Assembly (NCBI GenBank): GCA_965277275.1 | Contig: CBDICG010000002.1 | Coordinates: forward strand, 682,001 to 746,000 | Reading direction: 5' to 3' | From: HLUCCA09 sp965277275 | GTDB lineage: Bacteria; Pseudomonadota; Alphaproteobacteria; Rhodobacterales; Rhodobacteraceae | Length of the DNA: 64,000 nt | Made by a program: the position numbers and the translations under genes | Notes under the pieces: generated by a model | The model's input: only the letters and a program-made list of their open reading frames with translations | Databases searched by the model: none | Told to the model about the DNA's origin: nothing | Shown: positions 52,153 through 61,394 of the stretch, piece after piece | How the letters are laid out: every line of letters starts with the position of its first letter | Numbering within the stretch: the stretch's first letter is position 1

Positions 52153-53307
52153 CTAGATCGAGCGCAGCAGAAGTTGGCTTGCAATGAGGAAGACGAGCGC
52201 CCCGGCTGTAAGCTCCAGCGCCGAGCCAATGACGCGCGCGTTGCCCCCGCCGGAGAACGCGAAGGTCGTGCCCTCACGCAGGAAGACGGAGCCGAGCGCA
52301 ACGGCCACGGTCACGGTCGCGGTGCCGAGCCCCATGGCGAACGCTCCGGCGATTCCGGCCATCTGGATCCCCATGTTCCACGTCAGGATCAGGACGAAGA
52401 GCGCCCCGGTGCAGGGGCGGATAGCGATCCCGGCGATCAGCACAATCGCATCGCGCAGGGATTTGACCTCCATCGCTTGCTCGATGCTGGGGCCGTGCGC
52501 GTGGCCACACTCGTCGCAGACGGCACCATGGTGGTGCGTGTGTGCGTGCGCGTCGTCGCCGTGGGCGTGGTGATGGTCATGGTCATGGTCATGGTCATGG
52601 GTGTGAAGATTGGGGTGCGCATGGTCATGCGCAGTGGCAAGAGCGGCGACAGGGGCCCCGGCGTTTGCGAGGCCCGGGGCGGAGGCATGGGCCATAATGG
52701 GGGCGCTTGCTCGCACTGGAACGGGAGGTTGCAGGCTGGACCGGGCCAGGGCGGACGGCGGGCCGTGCACGTGCGACTGGGAATGCGCCGCCGCCCTGCG
52801 CGCGCGTTCCTGGCGGAGCAATCCGCGCAGGCCGCGCCAGATCAGCCAGAGCCCGATCAGCGCGATCGCTGCGTAGCTCACTGTTTGCAGCGCCTCATCG
52901 GCCATGCCGGTCATCTGTTCGCGCGACCAGTTGAAGAGGAGGACACCCGAATAGACGAGCACCACCGCCGTTGCCGCCTGCGCCAAGGACGACGCCAGCG
53001 CGAGACCCACGAGGCGCCCGGCCGGGACCCGGCGTGCAAGGCCATACCCCCCGATGAGCACCTTGCCGTGACCGGGGCCAACAGCGTGGAAGAACCCGTA
53101 GGCAAAACAGAGGCCGAGAAGGGTGGCGACGGCACCGGGTTCCCCCGTGCGGATTGCCCTGAGGCCGCCCGCCATCGCGTTCTGAAAGGCCCTCTGCCCC
53201 TCGGCGGCCCAGCGGGCGAGCGCATCGAAGCCGCCGATGGCCCAGAGTGCCGTCAAGCCGCCGACGACCGCGAGGACGCAGAGGGCAATGACGGACCGTG
53301 CTGTCAT
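52153..53307 (-). CDS. NicO/RcnA-type nickel-cobalt transporter
   Basis: A 384-residue membrane protein. The conserved HAVGPGHGK (74-82) lies in an N-terminal helix pair. A long cytoplasmic or periplasmic loop at 227-271 is dense in histidine and aspartate and contains CDECGHAH (264-271), a metal-sensing or storage segment. The C-terminal helices follow, with RPCTGALFVL. The encoding DNA has four tandem GGTCAT hexamers at 52575-52598. The start overlaps the stop of the DUF1007 gene (ATGA). Confidence 0.88.
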   Translation of the reverse strand: MTARSVIALCVLAVVGGLTALWAIGGFDALARWAAEGQRAFQNAMAGGLRAIRTGEPGAVATLLGLCFAYGFFHAVGPGHGKVLIGGYGLARRVPAGRLVGLALASSLAQAATAVVLVYSGVLLFNWSREQMTGMADEALQTVSYAAIALIGLWLIWRGLRGLLRQERARRAAAHSQSHVHGPPSALARSSLQPPVPVRASAPIMAHASAPGLANAGAPVAALATAHDHAHPNLHTHDHDHDHDHHHAHGDDAHAHTHHHGAVCDECGHAHGPSIEQAMEVKSLRDAIVLIAGIAIRPCTGALFVLILTWNMGIQMAGIAGAFAMGLGTATVTVAVALGSVFLREGTTFAFSGGGNARVIGSALELTAGALVFLIASQLLLRSI

Positions 53308-54002
53308 CCGCCGTGCTCCGGGCCAGAGCAGGTCAGGCGCACCTCTTCGGCAAATCGGTCGCCAACGGTCGGGAACGAGATTGCCTCGAAGGGATCGTCG
53401 ACCTGCGCGCCAAGCTCCGCCAGCGCGGACTCGAGAAACGCGTAGGCGGAGTCGAGATCGGGCGTGAACACCGCCGTCTGGCAGCCGGAGGCGTCGCTGC
53501 GCACTTCTTCCGGAAGGATCGTGTAGGAGGTGTAGAAGGTCGGGTCATAGACCTTCACGACCAACGCCTCTGTCGCCCCGTCGACGGGCCGGGCAAGCGC
53601 GCGGGTGTGCGCCGAGTGAAGCATGCCGTTTTCGAGCAGGAGCGACGTTTCGGGCTGCGGCGGTCCGAGCGCAATGAGCGTGCCTGCCACCTCGACATAG
53701 ACGTCGCCCTCCCAATCGTCGGGCCAATCCATGTCGAACCCCTGAAGCTTCTCGACTTCCTCGTCGGTCAGAACACCGTCGTAATCGGCATCGAGCCCGA
53801 GATCTTCGAGCAGCAGCAGGGAAAACAGCTCGTCATACGTCCAGAGGATGCGCACGGATTCGACCCGACCATCTTCACCATGCAGAAGCTCGACGCCCGT
53901 GTTGATGAAGATGTGCGGGTGCGCCGAGGCGGGCAAGGGCACCGCGAGCGCGCCCGCGAGGGACACGCAGAGGGTCAGCTTTCTGGCAGTCGTCCGGATC
54001 AT
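53304..54002 (-). CDS. DUF1007 periplasmic protein (metal transporter partner)
   Basis: A 232-residue protein started at the ATG at 54002. Signal peptide ends near residue 28 (LPASAHPHIF), exposing an N-terminal HPH motif of the mature protein that is typical of DUF1007. An EF-hand-like DADYDGVLTDEE occurs near residue 90. DUF1007 genes regularly accompany NicO-type exporters, and the ATGA overlap here supports joint function in Ni/Co or Zn handling. Confidence 0.85.
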   Translation of the reverse strand: MIRTTARKLTLCVSLAGALAVPLPASAHPHIFINTGVELLHGEDGRVESVRILWTYDELFSLLLLEDLGLDADYDGVLTDEEVEKLQGFDMDWPDDWEGDVYVEVAGTLIALGPPQPETSLLLENGMLHSAHTRALARPVDGATEALVVKVYDPTFYTSYTILPEEVRSDASGCQTAVFTPDLDSAYAFLESALAELGAQVDDPFEAISFPTVGDRFAEEVRLTCSGPEHGG

Positions 54003-54071
54003 GGCGGAAAAGTAGGTCAGGCCCGGAGAGAGCGCAACAGAGCTTGGTACGAACACGCCGGGGATCGTCTT

Positions 54072-54671
54072 TCACAGCGGCTTGCGCGCGATGAAATCTA
54101 TGAGAGCGGATGTGCCGACATGGGCTGTCCCCTCCGTGATCTCGGCGTCGTAATCCGCCTCGTGCAGGATCTCCCACTGCGGGTAGGCCGCGTGCAGCAG
54201 GCCAAGCGTGTACATGTTGTCGCTGAAGGGAGGCCCGCCGGTGCCGTATTCAATCTGGCGCGGAGCGTAGCCGTGCAGAAAGAGGATCCCGCCGGGCCGA
54301 AGGCTGTCGGCCATCGCCACGAAGAGCTGCGCGCGCTCAGCGGGCGGCGCAAACTGGATGAAGATGCCGGCAACGGCGTCGAACGCTTCGGGCGGCCAGG
54401 CGTAAGAGCTCGTATCAGCAAGCTCCTGGGAGACCTCCACGCCAAGTGCGGCGTAGAGCGCTCGGGCTTTCGCGCTGGCATTGGCGGAGGGCTCGAAGGC
54501 GGTGACGTCGTGGCCCTGTTGGGCAAGATAGGCCGAGTTGCGCCCCTCGCCGTCCGCAACACAAAGAACGCGCGTGCGCGGCGGGAACACCCCCGCATGT
54601 GCCACGAGAGCGGCGGCGGGATCCTTGCCAAAGAGGAAATCCGGCCGGTCGTAGCGCGTGTTCCAATCCAT
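54072..54671 (-). CDS. Class I SAM-dependent methyltransferase (TehB-like)
   Basis: A 199-residue methyltransferase. The SAM motif is VLCVADGEGRNSAYLA near residues 35-50, with DVTAFEPS as the acidic ribose-binding turn and AGIFIQF as motif IV. The opening WNTRYDRPDFLFGKDP matches TehB/thiopurine-type enzymes used in detoxification. It lies 69 bases upstream of the DUF1007 gene on the same strand. Confidence 0.87.
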   Translation of the reverse strand: MDWNTRYDRPDFLFGKDPAAALVAHAGVFPPRTRVLCVADGEGRNSAYLAQQGHDVTAFEPSANASAKARALYAALGVEVSQELADTSSYAWPPEAFDAVAGIFIQFAPPAERAQLFVAMADSLRPGGILFLHGYAPRQIEYGTGGPPFSDNMYTLGLLHAAYPQWEILHEADYDAEITEGTAHVGTSALIDFIARKPL

Positions 54672-54894
54672 GATGCTCTCCTGTCGTGACGGCCGCCCGC
54701 TCGGACGAGACCGGATGCGGACCCGATCGATGACGCGCCGGGTGAGAGGAGGCCCGGACCTTGCCAGCGGCGCCGCACATTAATTCTGCTATTGGGGCCA
54801 AGACCCTAAGGGCAATCAGGGGGTGTGGCGCCCGGATTCGTCCCCGACGGACCTGTACGCACTCTTCCCTCGGACACCAGATATGGCATAGGGT

Positions 54895-56883
54895 ATGGAA
54901 AACACCAACAAGAGCAGCACACCCATGCCTGATGATCTGTTGTCCGGCGCCGCACACGCCAGCTATGACGCGTCCTCCATCGAGGTGCTCGAGGGGCTGG
55001 AGCCTGTTCGAAAACGTCCGGGCATGTATATCGGCGGCACCGACGAGCGTGCGCTGCATCACCTCGTGGCCGAAGTGCTCGACAACGCGATGGACGAAGC
55101 CGTCGCGGGCCATGCAACGCGGATCGAGGTGGAACTCGGCACCGACGATACGGTGACGATCCGGGACAACGGGCGCGGCATTCCGGTGGATCCGCACCCG
55201 AAGTTTCCCGACAAGTCCGCGCTGGAGGTGATCCTCTGTACGCTCCATGCGGGCGGCAAGTTCTCCGGCAAGGCCTACCAGACCTCGGGCGGTTTGCACG
55301 GGGTGGGTGTTTCGGTGGTCAATGCGCTGTCCGATCACGTCCGCGTCGAGGTCGCGCGCAACCGCGAACTCTGGGTGCAGTCGTTCTCGCGCGGGATACC
55401 GCAGGGCCCGGTGGAGCAGGTCGGCCCAGCCCCGAACCGGCGCGGTACGACCGTGACGTTCCATCCCGACGCCGAGATTTTCGGATCGCACCATTTTCGC
55501 CCGGCGCGGCTCTTCAAGATGGCGCGCTCGAAGGCGTATCTCTTTTCCGGGGTCGAAATCCGCTGGAAATGTGCGCTGGACGACGGGGAGACGCCGACGG
55601 ATGCCGTCTTTCACTTCCCCGGCGGGCTTGCCGACTACCTGCGCGAAACGCTCGGCGCGACAACCACTTATGCCGACAAGCCGTTCGCGGGGAAGGTCGA
55701 ATTTTCCGGAAAATTCGGGGCACCCGGGTCGGTGGAGTGGGCGATCAATTGGACACCGTCGCGGGACGGGTTCATCCAGTCCTACTGCAACACGGTGCCG
55801 ACGCCCGAGGGCGGCACCCATGAGCAGGGCTTCTGGGCGGCGATCCTGAAGGGCGTGAAGGCCTACGGGGAGCTCGCCAACAATCGCAAGGCCGCGCAGA
55901 TCACGCGGGACGACCTGCTCACGGGCGGCTGCGCACTGGTGTCGTGCTTCATCTCGGAGCCGGAATTCGTCGGCCAGACGAAGGACAGGCTCGCCACGAC
56001 TGAAGCGGCGCGCATGGTGGAAGGCGCGGTGCGGGACCGGTTCGACACGTGGCTCGCGGCGGATCCGAAGTCGGCGGGCGCGATCCTCGATTTCCTCGTG
56101 CTGCGTGCGGAGGAGCGGATCCGGCGGCGGCAGGAGAAAGAGACCGCGCGCAAGTCCGCCACCAAGAAGCTGCGTCTGCCAGGCAAGCTCGTGGATTGCA
56201 CGGCCACGAACAGGGACGGCACGGAGCTTTTCATCGTCGAGGGCGACAGCGCGGGTGGCTCGGCCAAGGCCGCGCGACGGCGCGAGACACAGGCGCTCTT
56301 GCCGCTGCGGGGCAAGATCCTGAACGTGCTCGGGGCGGCGTCGTCGAAGCTGGGCACCAACGCCGAGATCTCGGACCTGACGCAGGCTCTGGGTACAGGG
56401 CTTGGCACCAAGTTCCGCCTCGATGACCTGCGCTACGACAAGGTCATCATCATGACGGATGCGGATGTCGACGGCGCGCATATCGCGGCGCTTCTGATGA
56501 CGTTCTTCTATTCGCAGATGCGGCCGCTGATCGATGCGGGCCACCTCTACCTCGCCTGCCCGCCGCTTTACCGGCTCACGCAGGGCGCGAAGCGGGTCTA
56601 CTGCCTCGACGAGGCGGAGCGGGACGCGTGGTTCGAAAAGGGGTTGGGCGGCAAGGGCAAGATCGACGTGAGCCGGTTCAAGGGCCTGGGCGAAATGGAC
56701 GCCAAGGATCTCAAGGACACCACGATGAACCCGGACACCCGCCGCCTCATTCGCGTGTCGATCGACGAGGATCAGCCGGGCGAAACCGGCGATCTGGTGG
56801 AGCGGCTGATGGGCAAGAAACCGGAGCTGCGCTTCCAGTATATCTCGGAGAACGCCCGGTTCGTCGAAGAACTGGACGTCTGA
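54895..56883 (+). CDS. parE: DNA topoisomerase IV subunit B
   Basis: A 662-residue type IIA topoisomerase ATPase subunit. GHKL motifs: EVLDNAMDEAVAG, DNGRGIPVDPHP and TSGGLHGVGVSVVNALS; Toprim motifs: IVEGDSAGGSAK near 430 and MTDADVDGAHIAALLMTFF near 520. Size and sequence (ERALHHLVAEVLDNAMDE) favour ParE over GyrB. It decatenates sister chromosomes with ParC. Starts at 54895; a second methionine at residue 11 is an alternative. Confidence 0.95.
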   Translation: MENTNKSSTPMPDDLLSGAAHASYDASSIEVLEGLEPVRKRPGMYIGGTDERALHHLVAEVLDNAMDEAVAGHATRIEVELGTDDTVTIRDNGRGIPVDPHPKFPDKSALEVILCTLHAGGKFSGKAYQTSGGLHGVGVSVVNALSDHVRVEVARNRELWVQSFSRGIPQGPVEQVGPAPNRRGTTVTFHPDAEIFGSHHFRPARLFKMARSKAYLFSGVEIRWKCALDDGETPTDAVFHFPGGLADYLRETLGATTTYADKPFAGKVEFSGKFGAPGSVEWAINWTPSRDGFIQSYCNTVPTPEGGTHEQGFWAAILKGVKAYGELANNRKAAQITRDDLLTGGCALVSCFISEPEFVGQTKDRLATTEAARMVEGAVRDRFDTWLAADPKSAGAILDFLVLRAEERIRRRQEKETARKSATKKLRLPGKLVDCTATNRDGTELFIVEGDSAGGSAKAARRRETQALLPLRGKILNVLGAASSKLGTNAEISDLTQALGTGLGTKFRLDDLRYDKVIIMTDADVDGAHIAALLMTFFYSQMRPLIDAGHLYLACPPLYRLTQGAKRVYCLDEAERDAWFEKGLGGKGKIDVSRFKGLGEMDAKDLKDTTMNPDTRRLIRVSIDEDQPGETGDLVERLMGKKPELRFQYISENARFVEELDV

Positions 56884-56907
56884 GCACTTTTGGTCCGAGG
56901 AGATCCC

Positions 56908-57399
56908 ATGCCCCGCACTGCCGTTTCCGCTCTGGCGCTGATCCTCGCGCTGCCTGTCCTGTCGGCCTGCGGAGGGGGCGGCAATGCGCCCTCCGCCCCC
57001 GTGACCACCGGGGCAGCCGTGGCGCCGACAGCGGCGTCGGTGCCGGGCGGTGCGAGCTCGGGATCGTTCGCCGGAACGGAGTGGGAAGCCCTGGCGCTTG
57101 GCGGTTCGGCGGTCACGTCCGCGCCCGCGCCGACGCTGAGCTTTGACAGATCCGGGCGGGTGAGCGCGTCGGGCGGATGCAACAGCTATTCTGGATCGGT
57201 GCGCGTGGGCTCAGGCGGCATCGCTTTTGACGACGCGTTCGCGGGTACGAGCCGCGCCTGCGCGGGCGATCTGGAGGCGCGCGACCGGCGTATGCTCAGC
57301 GCGTTGCAATCGGCGGCAACCTTCCGCGCGACAGGTGAGCGGCTGACCCTCTTCGATGCGTCCGGGAATACCGTGGCGTTGCTGTTGCCCGCGCTCTAG
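56908..57399 (+). CDS. META-domain (HslJ-like) lipoprotein
   Basis: A 163-residue lipoprotein started at the ATG preceded by GAGGAG; lipobox LSAC gives a lipidated cysteine near residue 20. After a glycine/alanine linker, residues about 55-160 form a META domain with the signature SGGCNSYSGSV and AFAGTSRACAGDLEARD. META proteins are linked to novobiocin/heat stress (HslJ) or motility. It begins 24 bases after parE. Confidence 0.87.
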   Translation: MPRTAVSALALILALPVLSACGGGGNAPSAPVTTGAAVAPTAASVPGGASSGSFAGTEWEALALGGSAVTSAPAPTLSFDRSGRVSASGGCNSYSGSVRVGSGGIAFDDAFAGTSRACAGDLEARDRRMLSALQSAATFRATGERLTLFDASGNTVALLLPAL

Positions 57400-57469
57400 C
57401 GTCCGGCGGTGCCGCGCGGCTGAGGGTGTAGACCGTGGCGCAGGACGCGCGCCGCCATGGGGTGACGGG

Positions 57470-58885
57470 CTAGTCCGTGTCTTTGCCCAGCACGCGCGCG
57501 ACCTCGGCGGCGAAATCCTCGCCGCGCCGCTCGAAGTTATCGTATTGATCGAAGCTCGCGGCGGCGGGGGCGAGGAGTACGGTGTCGCCGGGCTCGGCCT
57601 CGGCGGCCGCGCGGGCGACGGCGTGCGCCATCGTTCCGCAGACTTCCGACGGCAGATCCGGCCCGAGCCGCATGGCAAATCCGTCGGCCTCGCGCCCGAT
57701 CACATAGGCCTTGAGGACGGATTCCGTTGCCCCGCGCAGCCCGTCGAAACCACCCTCTTTCTCGAGCCCTCCGCAGATCCACCGCACGCGGGTAAAGGCC
57801 GAAAGGGCCCGCGCCGCGGCCTCGACATTCGTGGCCTTGCTGTCGTTGACGAAGGCCACGCCGTTTGCCTCGGCGACGATCTGCGAGCGGTGCGGCAGCC
57901 CTGCGAACGAGCACAATGCCGCGCCGATGGTCTTCGGCCCGAGCCCGAGGGTCCGTGCCACGGCCCACGCGCAGCAGGCATTCTGGTGATTGTGGGCGCC
58001 CGGCAGCCCGCGGACATCGCGCAGATCCCAGGTGCCGATCTGACGCCCCTTGCGGTATTCCGAGAGCTGCCCCTTCCGCGCGAACACGCCCCAGCCCGGC
58101 CCCGTGAGCTTCGACCGGACCGAGACGCGGATCACGCGGTCGTCGCCCGGCGCGCTGGCCAACTGGCCGGCAAGGAACATGCCCTCGTCTTCGTCGACGC
58201 CGATCACGGCCCGGTCCGGCCCGCCTTCGGAAAAGAGCCTGCGCTTGGCGGCGAAATAGCCGCCCATCCCGCCGTGACGATCCAGATGATCCGGCGAGAG
58301 ATTGGTGAAGACGGCGATGTCCGGGGTCAGCGCGCGGGCGAGCTCCGTCTGGTAGGACGACAGCTCCAGCACGACAACGCCGCCATCCTCGGGCGGGTCG
58401 ATGTCCATCACGCCGCGCCCGATGTTGCCGGCCAACTGAACGGGGCGTCCGGCTTCTTCGAGGATGTGCGCGATCAGCGCGGAGGTGGTCGACTTGCCGT
58501 TCGAGCCGGTGACGGCGACGATGCGCGGCGCGCGGTCGAAGCTGTCCCATGCGTCCGTCGCGATGGAGCGGAAGAAGAGGCCAATGTCGTTGTCCACCGG
58601 TACCCCGGCGGCGAGGGCCGCTGCGATGGCGGGGTGCGGCTGCGGGTAGAGATGCGGGATCCCGGGGGAGACGATGAGCGTCGAGATATCGTCAAACGAT
58701 TGAGGCAAGGTCAGATCGTGCAGGGCAAAGCCCTCGGCTTCGGCGCGCTCGCGCGCCGGGGCACCGTCATCCCAGCAGATCGGCGTGGCACCACCCGCCT
58801 GAAGCGCCCGGGCGGCAGAGAGGCCGGAGCGGCCGAGACCCAGCACGCCGACGCGTTCCCCGGCATGCCCCCACGCTTCGATCAT
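57470..58885 (-). CDS. murD: UDP-N-acetylmuramoylalanine-D-glutamate ligase
   Basis: A 471-residue Mur ligase. The N-terminal Rossmann motif VGVLGLGRSGLSAARAL, P-loop GSNGKSTT at 127-134, and the central NLSPDHLDRHG are all present. It adds D-glutamate to UDP-MurNAc-Ala in peptidoglycan synthesis. The ATG at 58885 follows GGGGCGGAG; an in-frame extension to 59119 overlaps the next gene and is rejected. It stands apart from the dcw cluster genes. Confidence 0.96.
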   Translation of the reverse strand: MIEAWGHAGERVGVLGLGRSGLSAARALQAGGATPICWDDGAPARERAEAEGFALHDLTLPQSFDDISTLIVSPGIPHLYPQPHPAIAAALAAGVPVDNDIGLFFRSIATDAWDSFDRAPRIVAVTGSNGKSTTSALIAHILEEAGRPVQLAGNIGRGVMDIDPPEDGGVVVLELSSYQTELARALTPDIAVFTNLSPDHLDRHGGMGGYFAAKRRLFSEGGPDRAVIGVDEDEGMFLAGQLASAPGDDRVIRVSVRSKLTGPGWGVFARKGQLSEYRKGRQIGTWDLRDVRGLPGAHNHQNACCAWAVARTLGLGPKTIGAALCSFAGLPHRSQIVAEANGVAFVNDSKATNVEAAARALSAFTRVRWICGGLEKEGGFDGLRGATESVLKAYVIGREADGFAMRLGPDLPSEVCGTMAHAVARAAAEAEPGDTVLLAPAAASFDQYDNFERRGEDFAAEVARVLGKDTD

Positions 58886-59000
58886 GCTCCGCCCCCTACG
58901 ATTGACCGCCTTGGTGGGTATGCCACGGGTGCACCCGGCGCAAGCTGCCCCGGCACCGGACACGCGAAGGGCCCGGATGCGATCTCCGCGCTGCGGCCCG

Positions 59001-59939
59001 CTATCCTGCCGAACCGTCAGGGTAGATGACGCCGGTCTGGCTGGCGACGCGGGTGTAGTGCTCGATCCTGCGGTGGCGCTTGAAGTCGAAGATCGTGGAT
59101 TTGCCGAACGCGGTCGCATCCATATCGCACGGGTGGACGATGAGCTCGTCGCCCTCGGTTTCGGCCTTCGCCACGACCTCGCCCTCCGGGTCTACGATCA
59201 CAGAACCGGCGATCAGTGGGTTGCCGTCTTCCACGCCGCCCTTGGCGACGGAGACGACCCATGTCGCGTTCTGGTAGGCTCCGGCCTGCACCGAGAGCTG
59301 GGAGTGAAAGAGCCGCTGCTCTGAGCCTTCCGAGGCGTTCTGCGAGTTCACCGCGGGCGTGTTGTAGCCCAGGACGACCAGCTCGACCCCCTGCAGACCC
59401 ATCTCGCGGTAAGCCTCGGGCCAGCGGCGGTCGTTGCAGATCAGCATCCCCATCCACGTGTCGAGATTGCGAAAGACCGGGAAGCCGAGATCGCCGGGCA
59501 GGAAGTATCGCTTTTCGAGGTGCTGGAAAGCGCGGTTAGGATCCCACTCGCTGTGCCCGGGCAGGTGGACCTTGCGGTACTTGCCGACGATCTGCGCTGC
59601 CGCGTCGGTCATGATCTGGGTGTTGAAGTGCTGGCCATCGGGCGTGAGCTCCGCATAGCCGAGGGAGATCGCGATCCCAAGCTCGGCGGCGCGGTCGAAG
59701 AGCGGGGCGGTGGCTGGGCCCGGCATTTCGCTTTCGAACCACGTGTCGACCTCGGCGGGATCCTCCATCATCCAGCGCGGAAAGAACGTGGTCAGGCAGA
59801 GCTCGGGATAGACAACGAGCGTGCAGCCGGCACGGGCGGCCTCCTCGAGGAGCGCCAGCATCCGTGCGACGACGTCCTCGCGGCTTTCGGCCTTCTGGAT
59901 GGCGCCCATCTGGGCGGCTCCGATCACAATCTCACGCAT
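59001..59939 (-). CDS. N-carbamoyl-D-amino acid amidohydrolase (nitrilase superfamily)
   Basis: A 312-residue CN-hydrolase. The catalytic triad is E46 (YPELCLT), K123 (KYRKVHLPG) and C168 (MLICNDRRWPE), matching D-carbamoylases such as the Agrobacterium enzyme in spacing and length. The ATG at 59939 has GAGGA upstream, in preference to a TTG one codon earlier. It hydrolyses N-carbamoyl-D-amino acids, the second step of hydantoin use, but no hydantoinase gene is in the window. It lies 18 bases after the MmgE/PrpD gene. Confidence 0.88.
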   Translation of the reverse strand: MREIVIGAAQMGAIQKAESREDVVARMLALLEEAARAGCTLVVYPELCLTTFFPRWMMEDPAEVDTWFESEMPGPATAPLFDRAAELGIAISLGYAELTPDGQHFNTQIMTDAAAQIVGKYRKVHLPGHSEWDPNRAFQHLEKRYFLPGDLGFPVFRNLDTWMGMLICNDRRWPEAYREMGLQGVELVVLGYNTPAVNSQNASEGSEQRLFHSQLSVQAGAYQNATWVVSVAKGGVEDGNPLIAGSVIVDPEGEVVAKAETEGDELIVHPCDMDATAFGKSTIFDFKRHRRIEHYTRVASQTGVIYPDGSAG

Positions 59940-59957
59940 CAACGGGTTCCTCTTGGC

Positions 59958-61316
59958 TCAGGCCCTGTGCAGGGCCTCGAAAAACGGGCGCGCGCTCGTG
60001 GCGTGCGGCAGGGCGCGCGTCAGGTCCCAGACCTTGTGCGCGGCGGGTTCGGGCCAGCTGCGGGTGGCGAGGCTCATGAACTTCGCTTCAATGTCGGCCT
60101 CGGGATAGGGATCCGCCCAGTCGCCCCTGTTCGTCTCGGTCTCGGCGCGGAGCACGCGCCCGTCGGTCAGCCGCAGCTCGATCCGGGCGGGGCGGCGAGC
60201 GGGGAGCATCCCCGTCAGGGCCGGGTCCTCGACCACGTCGACGCGGGCGGCCAGCGCGGCGATGTCCTCGCGCCCGACCTTGTCGACCGCGAAGCTCGCC
60301 ACGCCGGTGCTCCCCGTGACGAGCGCGGTGGCCATCGCGAAGGGGACGGAGAACTTCGCCGCGAGCATATTGCGCGGGGCGGGATCGCTCAGCTCCGCAG
60401 CCAGCGCGTAGGTTTCGACGGTGATGCCTGCGACGCTATCGGGCCTGATCTCTTCGGTTGCGGTCAGGGTCGCGAGCGCGTCGAGCGCGGCGTGGTTGAA
60501 GCGGCAGCAGGAGTGCATCTTGAAGTAGTTGCGCTCGACCTCCCAGCGCTCGCCCAGCGCATCGGTGAGAGCATCCGCGGCAAAGCCTTCGGAGACGACG
60601 CGCCCGAAGACCTGTCCGACTCCATCGACATCTCCGCTGAAGCCGCTGTGGATCAGGTCGCCTGTCAGCACACCCATTTGGTTGGCGACGCCGGTGTAGA
60701 GGTTTCGCACCGTCCCGCCCTCGAGCATCGTGCGGCGCGACGTGGCGAGCGACAGGCTGGCGGCGACGTTGAGCGCCTCGTGCATGGCCGCGGCGTCGGC
60801 GCCCTGAAGCCGCGCGACGGCGCTCGCGGCGCAAAGCGTGCCCCATGTCCCGTGCGGATGCATCGAGGGGCGCAGCAGTGTCGCGGTGCCGACGCGGGCG
60901 CCCGTTTCGTAGCCCAGCGCAATGGCGGCGAGCAGGTCCGGCCCGGAGATATCGTGCGGCGCGACGGCGAGTGCTGCGGGGATCGTGTGCATCCCCGGAT
61001 GCCCCTTGGAGAACTGGTTGCCCTCGTCCATCTCCAGCGTGGTGCCGGCGGTGCCGTTCAGAAGCGCGGCGGTGCCCGGCGCGCGGGTCTCCCCGGCGCC
61101 GATCACGACGGCATCGCCCGGGGCGGATTGCCGTTCTGTGAGCGCGCGCACGTCGTCTTCGGCAGCGCCCCCCGCGATCGCTCCGATCGAATCGGCGAGG
61201 ATCAGGGCCGTCTTGTCGAGGGCAGACGGGGGGATGGCAGCAGGCGTCGTCTCGGCCGCGAAGGCGGCGAGGGTCGTCAGCGCACCATGATCGGTGCCGC
61301 GATGCGTATCGGGCAT
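59958..61316 (-). CDS. MmgE/PrpD-family protein
   Basis: A 452-residue protein of the 2-methylcitrate dehydratase superfamily: DGNQFSKGHPGMHTIPAALA is the family motif near residues 97-115, with the later PSMHPHGTWGTLCAA and YFKMHSCCRFNHAALDAL. Many members are not PrpD; they occur in catabolic clusters with amidases and racemases. It is co-directional with the D-carbamoylase gene and divergent from the racemase-family gene across 78 bases. Confidence 0.88.
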   Translation of the reverse strand: MPDTHRGTDHGALTTLAAFAAETTPAAIPPSALDKTALILADSIGAIAGGAAEDDVRALTERQSAPGDAVVIGAGETRAPGTAALLNGTAGTTLEMDEGNQFSKGHPGMHTIPAALAVAPHDISGPDLLAAIALGYETGARVGTATLLRPSMHPHGTWGTLCAASAVARLQGADAAAMHEALNVAASLSLATSRRTMLEGGTVRNLYTGVANQMGVLTGDLIHSGFSGDVDGVGQVFGRVVSEGFAADALTDALGERWEVERNYFKMHSCCRFNHAALDALATLTATEEIRPDSVAGITVETYALAAELSDPAPRNMLAAKFSVPFAMATALVTGSTGVASFAVDKVGREDIAALAARVDVVEDPALTGMLPARRPARIELRLTDGRVLRAETETNRGDWADPYPEADIEAKFMSLATRSWPEPAAHKVWDLTRALPHATSARPFFEALHRA

Positions 61317-61394
61317 CTTGTATCCCCTGCGGTGTTTTGGTTGCTTCGATCTTGGCGCGGGTCAGGCGCAGGTGCAAGCAAGCGAGGTGGCGAC

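Noticed and set aside
54415..56544. 709-codon minus-strand frame opposite parE
   Set aside because: Composition is that of an antisense frame; parE motifs on the plus strand are complete.
59520..61394. Very long plus-strand frame (to 62165) opposite the D-carbamoylase and MmgE/PrpD genes
   Set aside because: Only the last 256 codons, from the ATG at 61395 with its own ribosome-binding site, encode a recognised family. The rest is the complement of two well-supported minus-strand genes.
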